Positions 7,944-19,700 of a stretch of 64,000 nucleotides of DNA are shown one piece after another (position 1 is the first letter of the stretch; each line of letters starts with the position of its first letter). The notes below the pieces were generated by a model. It worked only from the letters and a program-made list of their open reading frames with translations, had not been told where the DNA came from and searched no databases. Made by a program: the position numbers and the translations under genes. Origin of the DNA: Amorphus coralli DSM 19760 (GTDB taxonomy: Bacteria; Pseudomonadota; Alphaproteobacteria; Rhizobiales; Amorphaceae). The stretch is taken from contig NZ_KB894575.1 in assembly GCF_000374525.1 (NCBI RefSeq), positions 248,001-312,000 on the forward strand. The letters run 5' to 3'.

Positions 7944-10508
7944 CTACTGGTTGCGGAGGATGGCCGCCGGCTTCTCGCCCAGCGCGCGCCAGGTCCCCAC
8001 GAGCCCCAGCCCCACAGTCACGGCCAGCGCCACCACCACCGCCCCGGCGGCCGTGAGCGGCATCATCTCGAACTCAACGTCCATGATCTCGGTGAGCACG
8101 TACCAGGCGGCGAGCGTTCCGGTCAGGATGGCGAACACCGCCGTCGCCGCGCCGATGATGGCGTATTCAAGCGCAAAGGCGCCCACCAGCCGGGCCCGGG
8201 TGGCCCCGAGCGTCTTGAGGATCACCGCGTCGTAGATCCGGCCGCGGTGGCTTGCAGCCAGCGCACCGCCAAGCACAAGGATGCTGGCGACGAGGGTGAC
8301 GCTGGCCGCCGCCCGGATCGCCAGCGCGATGTCGCCGACCACATCGTTGACGGCGTCCAGCGCGTCCTTGACCCGCACGGCCGTCACCGTCGGATGGGTC
8401 TCGGCAAGCGTCCTGAGCAGGCCCACCTCCTCTTCCGTCGTGCCGCCATCGGGATAGGTGAGCGTCGCCAGGTGCGCGTGCGGGGCGCCGGCGAAGGTGT
8501 TGGGCGAGAACACCATGACGAAGTTGATGGAGAGGCTTTCCCAGGCCACCGTGCGGAAGTTGGCCACCTCCGTCTCGATCTCGCGGCCGAGCACGTTGAC
8601 GGTGACGCTGTCGCCGATTTCCAGGCCGAGCTCCCGGCCCAGCTCCTCGGCGAAGGAGACCAGTGGCGTGCCCTGGTAGTCCTGCGACCACCACTGGCCG
8701 GCCACCACCTTCGAATTGTCCGGCAGCGTTTCGGAGTAGGTGATGCCGCGGTCGCCCCTGAGCACCCATTGCGCTTCCGGAGGCGCCGGATAGTCGGCGG
8801 CCGGAATGCCCTTGAGCGCCACGATGCGGCCGCGCAGCATGGGCTGGGTCTCGATGAGCGCGTCGGGCGCGTCCCCCTCCAGCGTCTGCAGGAAGGCGTC
8901 CCTTTCCCGGTCCTGGATATCGACGAAGAAGAAGCTCGGCGCCTCGTCCGGCAGGCGCGAGGTCAGTGTGGAGCGCAGATTGCCGTCGATGAGCGCCAGC
9001 GTCACCAGGAGCGCAAGGCCGAGGCCGAGCGACAGGACCACGGTCGGCGTCAGCGCGCCGCGCCGGTGAATGTTGGAGAGCGCCAGCCGCGCCCCGGTCG
9101 AGCGCGGCCTCGGACTGCGCCGGGCGAGCGCCATGATCACCCAGGCGACGACGCGCAGGAGCAGGAAGGCGGCGGCGACGGCGACCACGTAGACCAGCGC
9201 CAGGAACCGGTCGTGGGCGAGCAGGACCGCCACCACGGCCAGCACGGCAGTGACGGCCGCCGTAGCGGCCAGGTAGCGCCGGCGCGGGAGCCGGACCTCG
9301 GAGCCGGACCGTTCGCGGAACAGGGCCGTCGGCGGCACGTCGTGTGCCCGGCCGAGCGGCCAGAGCGCGAAGGCGAGCGCCGTCAGAAGGCCGTAGAGAA
9401 CCGAGAGCGCGAGTTGCGCCGGAAAGATTCCGGTGAGGCTGGAGACCGGCAGGATGCCCTCAAGGAGCACCGCAGCAAGCGGCGGGATAACAGCGCCGAT
9501 GACCAGGCCGATGGCAATGCCGATTCCGGCCAGAAGCAGGATCTGGATCAGATAGACGCGGAACACGAAGCCGCCGTCGGCGCCAAGGCATCGGAACGTG
9601 GCGATGACCGCGCGTTTGCGGTCGAGATAGGCCTTCACCGCGTTGGCCACGCCGACACCCCCGACCACCAGCGCCGTCAGCCCGACCAGGGTCAGGAACT
9701 GGGCGAAGCGGCCGATGGAATCGCGCAGGCCGGGCGCCGCATCCGTGCGCGAGCGAATACGCCAGCCGGCCTGCGGGAAGGTGGTGTTGGCAGCCTGGGT
9801 GATGTCCTCGATACGGCTTGCCGAGAAAGAGCTCGTCTCGCCGGCGATCCGGTAGTGCCAGCGCACCAGGCTTCCGGGCTGAACGAGACCGGTTTCATCC
9901 AAGGCATCGACGGAGATCATCAGCCGGGGCCCGAATTCGACCCCGCCGGACAGCTTGTCTGGCTCGCTGTCGATGGTATCGACGATGCGGACGCTGGTCC
10001 GCCCGAGCGCGAGCGTGTCGCCGACATCGACACCGAGGCGTGCGAGCAAAGTGGCATCGGCCACCACCGGATACGGCGCTGCGCTGCCGGCAAGGGCCTC
10101 GTCGAGCGACCCGCCCCCGTCGAGCTCCACCGTGCCGTAGAGCGGGTAGGCGCCATCGACGGCCTTGAGTTCGACCAGCGCCTGATCCGACGTGTCCGGC
10201 CGGCGAACCATCGCCCGCATCTCCGCCATTTCGGACATGCGACCGAGATCGGCGAGCCAGGTCCGCTCGCCGCCATCGAGCCGGCGGTGAATGAGCGAAA
10301 CATCGAGATCGCCGCCGAGGATGGTCTGCCCCTCTGCGACGATGCCGTCGGTGAGCGCCCTGGCGAGCGAGCCGACGCCGGCTATAGTGCCGACGCCGAT
10401 CGCAATACACGCGATGAAGACGTAGAAGCCCTTGAGCCCGCCCCGCATCTCGCGCAGCGCAAAGCGGAAGGCGGTGGACAGCCCTGCCCCGTGGCCGGTC
10501 GATGCCAT
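7944..10508 (-). CDS. ybbP: ABC transporter permease, FtsX/MacB-type (YbbP-like)
   Basis: An 854-residue membrane protein with the layout of YbbP. A first helix (about 26-48) is followed by a long periplasmic part, a cluster of helices, a second periplasmic part, and three C-terminal helices (about 715-840). The FtsX-type segment GGVGVANAVKAYLDRKR is visible around residue 275, and AFALEYAIIGAATAV near the end. The ATP-binding partner ends 4 nt upstream, and tesA lies divergent from that, the classic tesA / ybbA-ybbP arrangement. Members of this family are thought to act on envelope lipids or lipoproteins rather than to transport small solutes, but the exact role is not settled. Confidence 0.9.
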   Translation of the reverse strand: MASTGHGAGLSTAFRFALREMRGGLKGFYVFIACIAIGVGTIAGVGSLARALTDGIVAEGQTILGGDLDVSLIHRRLDGGERTWLADLGRMSEMAEMRAMVRRPDTSDQALVELKAVDGAYPLYGTVELDGGGSLDEALAGSAAPYPVVADATLLARLGVDVGDTLALGRTSVRIVDTIDSEPDKLSGGVEFGPRLMISVDALDETGLVQPGSLVRWHYRIAGETSSFSASRIEDITQAANTTFPQAGWRIRSRTDAAPGLRDSIGRFAQFLTLVGLTALVVGGVGVANAVKAYLDRKRAVIATFRCLGADGGFVFRVYLIQILLLAGIGIAIGLVIGAVIPPLAAVLLEGILPVSSLTGIFPAQLALSVLYGLLTALAFALWPLGRAHDVPPTALFRERSGSEVRLPRRRYLAATAAVTAVLAVVAVLLAHDRFLALVYVVAVAAAFLLLRVVAWVIMALARRSPRPRSTGARLALSNIHRRGALTPTVVLSLGLGLALLVTLALIDGNLRSTLTSRLPDEAPSFFFVDIQDRERDAFLQTLEGDAPDALIETQPMLRGRIVALKGIPAADYPAPPEAQWVLRGDRGITYSETLPDNSKVVAGQWWSQDYQGTPLVSFAEELGRELGLEIGDSVTVNVLGREIETEVANFRTVAWESLSINFVMVFSPNTFAGAPHAHLATLTYPDGGTTEEEVGLLRTLAETHPTVTAVRVKDALDAVNDVVGDIALAIRAAASVTLVASILVLGGALAASHRGRIYDAVILKTLGATRARLVGAFALEYAIIGAATAVFAILTGTLAAWYVLTEIMDVEFEMMPLTAAGAVVVALAVTVGLGLVGTWRALGEKPAAILRNQ

Positions 10509-10512
10509 GGGT

Positions 10513-11217
<705 letters not shown>

Positions 11218-11337
11218 GTGGCCCCCCTCTGGTCGAATTCCTGAACTACTGGCAGACGGCACAATCGATCGGCCCGGAGACGGGCCTTCCGGGCATATGG
11301 TTCTCGCCTGCCTCATATCCAGACGAAACGGACATCC

Positions 11338-11970
11338 ATGCGGATCATCCTTGTCGCAGCCTGCGCCCTGCTTCTCGGCCTTCCGGCCCGGGCGGCGGAC
11401 CCGATCATCATCGTCGCATTCGGCGACAGCCTCACGGCGGGCTACCAGCTCGGCCCCGACGAGGGCTTTCCCGATCGGCTTCAGGCCAGGCTTGAAGAGC
11501 GCGGCGAGGCCGTAACGATCGTCGATGCAGGCGTGTCCGGCGATACCACGTCGGGCGGCCTCTCCCGCCTCGACTGGTCGGTGCCGGACGACGCGGACGG
11601 GGTGATCCTGGAACTGGGTGGCAACGACGCGCTGCGGGGCATCGATCCCGCCACCACGGAAGCCAATCTCGACGCCATGCTGACCCGGCTTTCGGAGCGC
11701 AACATCCCGGTTCTTCTCGCGGGCATGCGCGCGCCGCCGAACATGGGGCCGGACTACGAGGCGGCCTTCAACCCGATCTTCGCCCGTCTGGCGGACCGCC
11801 ACGACGCGGTTTTCTACCCGTTCTTCCTGGACGGTGTGGCCGGCGAGCCGCAATACGGTCTCGGTGACGGCATCCATCCAAACGCGGCCGGCATCGACGT
11901 GATGGTGGACAATATCCTCCCGTCGGTGGAAAAGCTGATCGTACGGATCCGGCGCCGCGACCCGTCCTGA
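11338..11970 (+). CDS. tesA: Arylesterase / multifunctional acyl-CoA thioesterase I (SGNH hydrolase)
   Basis: A 210-residue periplasmic hydrolase with a short signal peptide ending ARAADP. Block I FGDSLTAGY gives the nucleophile S31, block III is ELGGNDALRG (N96), and block V DGIHPNAAG supplies the Asp and His of the triad. Length and motifs match TesA-type lysophospholipase/thioesterase. It is divergent from ybbA, with 120 nt between the two starts, which is its usual place. It probably hydrolyses esters or thioesters in the periplasm. Confidence 0.92.
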   Translation: MRIILVAACALLLGLPARAADPIIIVAFGDSLTAGYQLGPDEGFPDRLQARLEERGEAVTIVDAGVSGDTTSGGLSRLDWSVPDDADGVILELGGNDALRGIDPATTEANLDAMLTRLSERNIPVLLAGMRAPPNMGPDYEAAFNPIFARLADRHDAVFYPFFLDGVAGEPQYGLGDGIHPNAAGIDVMVDNILPSVEKLIVRIRRRDPS

Positions 11971-12089
11971 CGCCCCCGTATCCCGCAGACCCGCGTCCGG
12001 CTGTGCGGCCGGCCCCACCGCTCGAGTGCTCCCCGGATAGACGGTTCGCCTGACGGGACCAGACGCTCGCTCCAAGAGGTTCCCGCCCG

Positions 12090-12857
12090 TTGGACGTCCT
12101 TTCCCTGCTCACGCCCGAAGGCCTGCCGCTGTGGGCGGCGGCCCTGCTTGTTGTCGTGTCGTGCCTGACATCGGCGATGACAGCCGCCTTCGGGATCGGC
12201 GGCGGACTGACCATGGTCGCGGTGATGATACCGCTGGTGCCGATCCACGCGCTCGTGCCCGTACACGGGTTGGTGCAACTGGGCTCCAACGGGGGCCGCG
12301 CGCTGCTGCAGGTCCGTCACGCGCGCTGGGACATCCTGCTCGTCTTCGCCATCGGTGCCTCCATCGGTGCCGTGATCGGCGGAATGGTCGTGGTCGACGT
12401 GCCGGCCGTTGCCCTGAAGCTCGGCGTCGGCCTGTTCGTGCTCTGGTCGGTCTGGGGCCGGATGCCGGCAATCGGCGAGGGAAACCCGGTCCTGCTCGCC
12501 ATCGGCGGCGGGATATCCACGCTCCTGTCGATGTTCGTCGGCGCCACTGGCCCCTTCGTCATGTCGCTCTATGCCCACGCGAAATTCACCAAGGAAGAGC
12601 TGGTGGCGACCTTCGCCGGCTCCATGGTGATGCAGCACTGTCTGAAGGTGCTGGCCTTCGGCGCGCTGGGCTTTGCCTTCGGCGCCTGGCTGCCGCTGGC
12701 CGCGACCATGATCGCGGCCGGCTTCCTCGGCACCGTCCTCGGGACCCGCGTGCTGCGCCGCCTGCCCGAGCACATCTTCCGGACCTCGCTGAAGGTCCTC
12801 CTGACCCTGATCGGCATCGAGCTGGTGGTCACCGCCGTGGCGACGCTTGTCACCTGA
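12090..12857 (+). CDS. Sulfite exporter TauE/SafE family permease
   Basis: A 255-residue polytopic protein, with about eight hydrophobic segments. It has the family's repeated glycine-rich motifs, TSAMTAAFGIGGGLTMVAVM near the N-terminus and TLLSMFVGATGPFVMSLY in the middle, which reflect the internal duplication. The start is a TTG at 12090, nine nt after AAGAGGT. No earlier start is supported. TauE/SafE proteins are thought to carry sulfite, sulfonates or related anions across the inner membrane. No sulfur gene is adjacent, so the substrate is unknown. Confidence 0.85.
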   Translation: MDVLSLLTPEGLPLWAAALLVVVSCLTSAMTAAFGIGGGLTMVAVMIPLVPIHALVPVHGLVQLGSNGGRALLQVRHARWDILLVFAIGASIGAVIGGMVVVDVPAVALKLGVGLFVLWSVWGRMPAIGEGNPVLLAIGGGISTLLSMFVGATGPFVMSLYAHAKFTKEELVATFAGSMVMQHCLKVLAFGALGFAFGAWLPLAATMIAAGFLGTVLGTRVLRRLPEHIFRTSLKVLLTLIGIELVVTAVATLVT

Positions 12858-12894
12858 TCCCGCGATCCGAGCCGACAATCGAAGAGCCCCGACC

Positions 12895-13887
12895 ATGACC
12901 GCTACCGCCCGCCTGCCCGTTTCCCGCGCAGACATCGAGGCAGCCCACGCGCGCATCGTCGATCATGTGCGCCGCACGCCGGTGATCCGGCCGGGACGCA
13001 GCGCCTTCGGGCTCGACCTGGATCTGGTCGTAAAGCTGGAGTGCCTGCAGCACGCGGGCTCGTTCAAGTCGCGCGGCGCCTTCAACTCGCTGATCACCGC
13101 GGACGTTCCGGCGGCCGGCGTTGCGGCCGCCTCCGGCGGCAACCACGGCGCGGCCGTGGCCTATGCCGCCTCCCGACTCGGCCACCGGGCAACGATCTTC
13201 GTTCCGGAAATCTCCTCGCCGGTGAAGATCGCGAAGATCCGCCAGGCCGGGGCGGACGTGCATGTCGGCGGTGCCCGCTATGCCGACGCTGCCGACGCCT
13301 GCGCACGCTTTCGGGACCAGACCGGCGCCATCGACATTCATCCCTACGACGCGGAGACGACCGTGGCCGGACAGGGCACCGTCGGGCTGGAATGGCAGGA
13401 CCAGGCGCCGGAACTCGACACCGTGCTGGTGGCGGTGGGCGGTGGCGGCCTGATTGCGGGTGTGGCCACCTGGTACGAGGGCCGGACGAAGGTCGTGGCC
13501 GTGGAGCCGGAGACCTCCTGCTGCCTCCACGCCGCGCGCGCAGCCGGCGAGCCTGTGGACGTGACCGTGGAGGGCGTGGCGGCGGATTCGCTGGGCGCGA
13601 AGCGGATCGGCACCCTGCCCTTTCTCCAGACCCAGGCGTTCGTGGAAGAGGCGGTGCTTGTCCCCGACAGCGCCATCGAGGCGGCGCAGACGCTCCTGTG
13701 GCGCGATCTGAACACGGCAACGGAAGCCGGTGGCGCCACCGCGCTTGCCGCCCTCCTCTGCGGGGCCTACACACCGGCCGCCGGCGAGCGGGTCGGCGTC
13801 CTCGCCTGCGGGTCCAACGTCGATCTCGCCGTGCTGCAGGGCCTCACGCCCCGAGCCGCGCTTGCCTTGACCGGAGGAAGCCGATAG
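12895..13887 (+). CDS. PLP-dependent threonine/serine dehydratase-like protein
   Basis: A 330-residue fold-type II PLP enzyme. The Schiff-base lysine is in [10 protein letters not shown] (K58). The phosphate and substrate loop is [13 protein letters not shown] and the PLP phosphate loop is [11 protein letters not shown]. It lacks the C-terminal ACT-like regulatory domain of biosynthetic IlvA, so it resembles the catabolic or racemase-type family (threo-3-hydroxyaspartate dehydratase, serine racemase, TdcB). I start it at ATG 12895, in frame with an upstream ATG at 12847 that overlaps the TauE gene. It lies 38 nt behind the TauE/SafE gene. The substrate cannot be fixed from sequence. Confidence 0.87.
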   Translation: MTATARLPVSRADIEAAHARIVDHVRRTPVIRPGRSAFGLDLDLVVKLECLQHAGSFKSRGAFNSLITADVPAAGVAAASGGNHGAAVAYAASRLGHRATIFVPEISSPVKIAKIRQAGADVHVGGARYADAADACARFRDQTGAIDIHPYDAETTVAGQGTVGLEWQDQAPELDTVLVAVGGGGLIAGVATWYEGRTKVVAVEPETSCCLHAARAAGEPVDVTVEGVAADSLGAKRIGTLPFLQTQAFVEEAVLVPDSAIEAAQTLLWRDLNTATEAGGATALAALLCGAYTPAAGERVGVLACGSNVDLAVLQGLTPRAALALTGGSR

Positions 13888-13960
13888 GCAGCTTCTCGAC
13901 CCGCACCCGCGGGACCGCATCCACACAACGACACGAAGACTTTCAGGAAAGGCAACGCCG

Positions 13961-15076
13961 ATGACCACCCATTCGCTTCTGCTGCTCCCCGGAGACGGGA
14001 TCGGTCCGGAGATCATGGCATCGGCGGTCGAAGTCATCGGCTGGTTCAACAAGCGTGCCGGCAAGGAGCTCTTCACCACCGAGAGCGATCTCGTCGGCGG
14101 CTCCTGCTACGACGCGCACGGCGTTTCCATCACCGACGAGACCATGCAGAAGGCGCTGGCGGCGGACGCCGTGCTGTTCGGCGCCGTCGGTGGCGAGAAG
14201 TGGGACAATGTCGGCTACGAGCACCGCCCGGAGGCCGGCCTGCTGCGCCTGCGCAAGGACCTGGAGCTGTTCGCCAACCTGCGCCCGGCGATCTGCTATC
14301 CGGCGCTGGCCGAGGCCTCCAGCCTGAAGAAGGAACTGGTCGAGGGTCTCGACATCCTGATCCTGCGCGAGCTCACCGGCGGCGTCTATTTCGGCGAGCC
14401 CAAGGAGATCCGCGATCTCGGCAACGGCCAGAAGCGCGGCATCGACACGCAGGTCTACGACACCTTCGAGATCGAGCGCATCACCCGCGTCGCCTTCGAC
14501 CTCGCCCGCACCCGCCGCAACAAGGTGACGTCGTCGGAGAAGCGCAACGTCATGAAGACGGGCGTGCTGTGGCGCGAAGTGGTGGAGCAAGTCCACAAGG
14601 CCGACTACCCGGACGTGGAGCTGGAGCACATGCTGGCCGACAACTGCGGCATGCAGCTGGTGCGCCGGCCGAAGCAGTTCGACGTCATCGTCTGCGACAA
14701 CCTGTTCGGCGACATGCTCTCCGACGTGGCCGCAATGCTGACCGGGTCACTCGGCATGCTGCCGTCGGCCTCGCTGGGTGCTCCGGATCCGGTCACCGGT
14801 CGGCGCAAGGCGCTCTACGAGCCGGTCCACGGCTCCGCCCCGGACATTGCCGGCACCGGCCGCGCCAACCCGATCGCGATGATCGCCTCGGTCGGCATGG
14901 CGCTGCGCTATTCGTTCGGCATGATCGAGGAGGCCGACCTTCTGGAGGCCGCCATCTCCAAGGCGCTGGACACCGGTGTGCGCACTGGCGACATCGCGCC
15001 GGAAGGCGCCGAGACCGTCGGCACCGAGGAAATGACCCGGGCCATCCTCGACGCGCTCGACAGCCTCGACAGCTGA
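13961..15076 (+). CDS. leuB: 3-isopropylmalate dehydrogenase
   Basis: A 371-residue enzyme that oxidises and decarboxylates 3-isopropylmalate in leucine synthesis, with NAD. It shows [12 protein letters not shown] at the N-terminus, [23 protein letters not shown] and the metal/substrate segment [28 protein letters not shown]. Length equals the family norm. The ATG follows AGGAAAGG by about 8 nt. It faces leuD tail to tail with a shared terminator; leuC is not in the window. Confidence 0.97.
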   Translation: MTTHSLLLLPGDGIGPEIMASAVEVIGWFNKRAGKELFTTESDLVGGSCYDAHGVSITDETMQKALAADAVLFGAVGGEKWDNVGYEHRPEAGLLRLRKDLELFANLRPAICYPALAEASSLKKELVEGLDILILRELTGGVYFGEPKEIRDLGNGQKRGIDTQVYDTFEIERITRVAFDLARTRRNKVTSSEKRNVMKTGVLWREVVEQVHKADYPDVELEHMLADNCGMQLVRRPKQFDVIVCDNLFGDMLSDVAAMLTGSLGMLPSASLGAPDPVTGRRKALYEPVHGSAPDIAGTGRANPIAMIASVGMALRYSFGMIEEADLLEAAISKALDTGVRTGDIAPEGAETVGTEEMTRAILDALDSLDS

Positions 15077-15100
15077 TTGCAAAGACAGAACGCAGACATG

Positions 15101-15127
15101 GAAAAGGGGCCTCACGGCCCCTTTTTT
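15101..15127. terminator. Bidirectional terminator between leuB and leuD
   Basis: AAAAGGGGCC (15102-15111), loop TCAC, GGCCCCTTTT (15116-15125), then two more T. Because A-runs and T-runs flank the stem on both sides, it can stop transcription from leuB and, on the other strand, from leuD. Confidence 0.9.
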
Positions 15128-15178
15128 GCGTCCGATCGCAATCGGAGCAGGCGGCGATGACCCCGCCGCACCCTGGGC

Positions 15179-15784
15179 TCAGACCCAGGGACGGTCCTTG
15201 GAGACCTCGTCCTCGTAGCCGCCGATGGTCGGTGCCTTTTCCAGCGTCAGCGCGATGTCGTCGAGGCCGTTGAGCAGGCAGTGCTTGGTCCACGGATCGA
15301 CCTCGAACTTGAGGACGCCGCCGTCGGGGCCGTGGATCTCCTGGGCTTCCAGATCGACCGTCAGCGTTGCGTTGGCGCCGCGCTCGGCGTCGTCCATCAG
15401 GAGCGCCAGCTCGTCCTCGGAGACCTTGATCGCAAGGATGCCGTTCTTCGAGCAATTGTTGAAGAAGATGTCGGCGAAGGACGTGGAGATCACGCAGCGG
15501 ATGCCGAAGTCCATCAGCGCCCAGGGCGCGTGCTCGCGGCTCGAGCCGCAGCCGAAATTGTCGCCGGCCACGAGGATCTCGGCGTTGCGGTAGGCCGGCT
15601 TGTTCAGCACGAAGTCCGGATTCTCGCTGCCGTCCTCGTTGTAGCGAAGCTCGGAGAAGAGCCCCGTGCCGAGGCCGGTCCGCTTGATCGTCTTCAGGTA
15701 CTGCTTCGGAATGATCATGTCGGTGTCGACATTGATCATCGGCAGCGGCGCAGCGACGCCGGTGAGGACCGTGAACTTCTCCAT
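15179..15784 (-). CDS. leuD: 3-isopropylmalate dehydratase small subunit
   Basis: A 201-residue swivel-domain subunit. With LeuC (elsewhere) it isomerises 2-isopropylmalate to 3-isopropylmalate. It begins [31 protein letters not shown] and has the conserved substrate loop [17 protein letters not shown], the standard length, and a PWV end. It is monocistronic here and convergent with leuB. Confidence 0.96.
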   Translation of the reverse strand: MEKFTVLTGVAAPLPMINVDTDMIIPKQYLKTIKRTGLGTGLFSELRYNEDGSENPDFVLNKPAYRNAEILVAGDNFGCGSSREHAPWALMDFGIRCVISTSFADIFFNNCSKNGILAIKVSEDELALLMDDAERGANATLTVDLEAQEIHGPDGGVLKFEVDPWTKHCLLNGLDDIALTLEKAPTIGGYEDEVSKDRPWV

Positions 15785-15879
15785 GGCGGCAGACTTCCAA
15801 CTTGTTCCAGAGTGGCGCTACTCCTATCCCCCCGGCGGGCGAAAAGGCAAGCACGCAAGACGGGTCAGCGGCTGAACGG

Positions 15880-16476
15880 TTAGCGGCCGCGGGCGTGATA
15901 GTCGGCGTTGGGGCGCATGTCGGTGGCGGCGGCGACCCGGTTCGACATGTTGAAGAAGCCCACGATCGAAGCGATGTCCCAGACGTCGCGCTCGGAAAAG
16001 CCCGCCTCGCGCAGGCCCTCGCGATCCGCCTCGCCGACGCCGAAGGGTTCGGCGGTGAGCTTCCAGGCGAAGTCGAGCATCGCGCGCTCGCGCGGCGACA
16101 GGCGCGCGGCCCGGTAGTTCATCACCATCAGCTCGCCGAGCGCCGGATCGCCTGAGAGCTCGCGCACCGCTGCGCCGTGGGCGACGAGGCAGTAGTAGCA
16201 ACGGTTCACGCTGGAGACGACGACGGCGATCATCTCGCGCTCGAGCTTGGTGAGCCCGGAATCGGCGAGCATCAGGTCGTTGTACATGTCGGTGAAGGCG
16301 CGCAGCTTCTTCTCGTCGAAGGCGTAGGCCCGGAGCACGTTCGGCACCAGGCCCAGCTTCTCCTCGCACTTTGCGAAGTAGGCCTCCGTCTCCGCCGACA
16401 GCGGTGCATCGCCGCCCAGATCGAGCGCAATGGCGGGATCGTCGAAGTCGGCGCTCTCTCTGCGCGTTTCGCTCAT
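15880..16476 (-). CDS. Peroxidase-related AhpD-like (carboxymuconolactone decarboxylase family) protein
   Basis: A 198-residue alkylhydroperoxidase D-like protein. The redox motif is CYYCLVAHG (C93, C96, H100), within an all-helical CMD domain beginning around LTKLEREMIAVVVSSVNR. The region LLVPNVLRAY and the trailing SNRVAAATDMRPN match the peroxidase-related (TIGR01926-like) subgroup. It is likely to reduce peroxides with thiol electrons. The ATG follows GGGAGGGAGGG. It is divergent from the glutamate dehydrogenase gene. Confidence 0.85.
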   Translation of the reverse strand: MSETRRESADFDDPAIALDLGGDAPLSAETEAYFAKCEEKLGLVPNVLRAYAFDEKKLRAFTDMYNDLMLADSGLTKLEREMIAVVVSSVNRCYYCLVAHGAAVRELSGDPALGELMVMNYRAARLSPRERAMLDFAWKLTAEPFGVGEADREGLREAGFSERDVWDIASIVGFFNMSNRVAAATDMRPNADYHARGR

Positions 16477-16781
16477 GGTTGGACCCTCCCTCCCCCGGTT
16501 CTGGTCTCAAGCCGGTCTGCGCCGCATTCGCCGTACCGCCACGCAGCGGAAACCTACGGTGCTGCCGCGCGTTGCCCGGCTGACCGGCGCACGCCGATGT
16601 GCCGAACCCTACCACGTTCGTGTCGATCGCCGCATCGCACGCCTGCCGAAGCCCGAACGGTCATCTGCCGGTGATTTTCCCGTGAGAGCGATCGGAGATG
16701 TCTGATTTCCGGCCAGGCCGACGCGCCGCGCCCCTTGCCGCTGGGCAATCGGCCCGGTACCACCGGATACGGAGGATCAAA
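16477..16781. other. Divergent intergenic region, AhpD-like / NAD-GDH
   Basis: A 305-bp gap that must hold the promoters of both divergent genes. Apart from the ribosome binding sites at each end (GGGAGGGAGGG on the minus strand, GGAGG at 16771 on the plus strand), I see no convincing operator, hairpin or small gene. Confidence 0.6.
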
Positions 16782-19700
16782 ATGGAGATCGCAATGCTCG
16801 ATCAATACGAAGCCGAAAAGGCCAAGAGGATCGCGGCTGCGGTCGACCGGATAGGAGGCGGAGACGACGCTGCCGCCCGACGCCGGTTTACCGAACTCCT
16901 GTATTCGCGCGGGTCCGCCGAGGACCTGATCACCAGCGCTCCGGACGAGCTGACCGCCCATGCCGACCAGGCCTGGAGCGTTCTGCGCCAGCGCAAGCCC
17001 GGCGAACACCGGATCTCCGTCACCAACCCGAAATTCGACACCGACGGCGACGCGCACCGCAATCTGACCGTCATCGACATCTCGAACGACAACAAGCCGT
17101 TCCTGTTCGATTCGGTGATGAACGAGCTGCACGATTTCGGCGCTGACGTGCACCTGGTGCTGCATCCGATCTTTGCCGCGCGGCGGGGCGAGGACGGAAC
17201 GCTAACGGAGTATCTGGGCGCGGCCGATCCAGACAGCGCCGGCCGCAAGGAAAGCCTGATCCACATCCATATCGGTCGGATCGAGAGCGAAGAGCGTCGC
17301 GCGGAACTCACCGAACGGCTGGACCAAACGCTGGCCGACGTGCGTGTCGCCGTGGCCGACTGGAAGCCGATGCGCGAGCGCGTGGCGAAGATCGTCGAGC
17401 GCTACCGCGAGGGCGGCATCCCGATCGAGGAAGCGGAGCTTGCCCGCGCCACGTCCTTCCTGGACTGGCTGACCCGCGACGACTTCATCTTCCTTGGGCT
17501 GCGCGAATATCAGCTGGAAGGCGACGTGGAGACCGGCGATCTGGAGCCGGAGCTCGACACCGGTCTCGGCCTGCTCCGCGACCCGAAGGTCCGGGTGCTG
17601 CGGCGTGGCAACGAGTTCGTGGTGATGACGCCGGAAATCCGCGAGTTCCTGCGCCAGTCGGCTCCGATCATCATCACCAAGGCCAACACCCGCACCCGCG
17701 TGCACCGCCGCGTCCATCTCGATTTCATCGGCATGAAGGACTATGCGGAGGATGGCAGCCTCAAGGGCGAAGTCCGTCTCGTCGGCCTTTTCTCGTCGCG
17801 CGCCTACACCAAGTCGGTGCTCGACATCCCCTACATCCGCGAGAAGGTCCAGGCCGTCCTCGACCGCGCCGGTTACGACAGCGACAGCCATTCCGGCAAG
17901 GCGCTGCTGAACGTGCTGGAAGCCTATCCGCGCGACGAGCTTTTCCAGATCGACGAGGATCTGCTCTATCAGTTCGCGGCCGCGGTGCTGGAGCTGGGCG
18001 AGCGGCCGCGCATCCGGGCGCTGGCGCGCACCGATACCTACGAGCGCTTCGTCTCGATCCTGGTGTTCGTACCGACACGCTCCTACACAACCGAACAGGC
18101 CGAGGAGATCGGCACCTATCTCGCCAATCTCTACGATGGGCGGGTGTCGGCGACGTACGTCTCCTACCCGGAAGGCCCGCTGGCCCGCATCCACTACATC
18201 ATCGGCCGCCACGACGGACCGACGCCGCAGCCCAGCCGCGACACGATCGAGACGGCCATTGCCCGGATCGTGCGCACCTGGAGCGACGAGCTGGAGGACG
18301 CGCTCTCCGACCGCTACGGCTGGGACAAGGCCGAGCGTCTGATCGCCCGCTACGGCAACGCGTTCGAGGGCGGCTACGAGGCCACCTATACAGCCCAGAC
18401 CGCCCTCGGCGACATCGAGATCATCGAGCGGGTCGGACCCGAGCGCGCCACCGCCATCACCTTCTTCCGGCGCAAGGGCGACGCGGAGAGCCGCTGTTCG
18501 CTGAAGCTGTTCTCCCACCAGCGGCCCACGCCGCTGTCCGACCGCGTGCCGATCCTCGAGCAGATGGGCTTCCGCGTCATCAACGAGCGCACCTTCCGGG
18601 TGACGGTCGGGGAGGACGAGAACGTCTACATCCACGACATGACGCTGGCACGCAGCGGCGACGGTTCCATCGAACTGGACTCGATGGGCCAGGCGCTGGA
18701 AGCGCTGTTCATGGCCGTCTGGCGGCAGCGGGCGGAGAGCGACGGCTTCAACGCCCTGCTCGTCAACGCCGGTATCGGCTGGCGCGACATTTCCATGATT
18801 CGGTCCCTGGCGCGCTATCTGCGCCAGGCCGGCATCGCCTATTCGCAGGACTACATCTGGGGCACGCTCAACCGCTACCCGCAGATCGCCAAGCTCCTGG
18901 TCAGCCTGTTCCACGCGCGCTTCGATCCCCGCGACGAGAACACCGACCGCTCGCTGGCGGCGGCCCGGTTGCAGGAGCAGATCGACGCCGAGCTGGAGAC
19001 CGTCTCCAACCTTGACGACGACACCATCGTCCGCCGCTTCACCAACCTGCTCTACGCGATGCTGCGGACCAACTTCTTCAAGATCGACGAGAGCGGCAAT
19101 CCGCCGGACACCTTCGCCTTCAAGTTCTATCCCGGCGCCATCGAGATGCTGCCGGCGCCGCGTCCATTCCGCGAGATCTGGGTCTACAGCCCGCGGGTGG
19201 AAGGCGTGCACCTGCGCTTCGGCGAGGTGGCCCGTGGCGGCCTGCGCTGGTCGGACCGGGCCCAGGATTTCCGCACCGAGGTCCTCGGCCTGGTGAAGGC
19301 GCAGCAGGTCAAGAACGCGGTGATCGTTCCGGTGGGCGCCAAGGGCGGCTTCCTGCCCAAGCAGCTGCCCGGGTCGGGCGGCCGTGAAGCCGTCTTCGCG
19401 GAAGGTACGGCCTCCTACAAGATCTTCATCAACGCCCTGCTCAGCATCACCGACAACCTGAAGGACGGCTCAGTCGCGCCGCCCGACCAGGTGGTTCGCC
19501 ACGACGGCGACGACCCCTACCTGGTGGTGGCCGCCGACAAGGGCACCGCAACCTTCTCCGATACCGCCAACGCCATCGCGGAGAGCCGCGACTTCTGGCT
19601 TGGCGATGCCTTCGCGTCGGGCGGCTCCCAGGGTTACGACCACAAGGCCATGGGCATCACCGCGCGCGGCGCCTGGGAAGCGGTGAAGCGCCATTTCCGG

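Noticed and set aside
7511-8235. Small frames in the gap after the RND pump
   Set aside because: They run through hairpins, have no ribosome binding site and no family pattern.
11218-12075. N-terminal extension of the ybbA ATPase
   Set aside because: It lies antisense to tesA and adds nothing that belongs to the ATPase family.
12850-14079. Long minus-strand frame (409 codons) opposite the dehydratase gene
   Set aside because: It mirrors a well-conserved plus-strand gene, has no family motif and a skewed Arg/Gly/Ala composition. It is a high-GC shadow.
17202-19211. Long minus-strand frame (669 codons) inside the glutamate dehydrogenase gene
   Set aside because: Same reason: antisense frame of a high-GC gene with recognisable motifs on the other strand.
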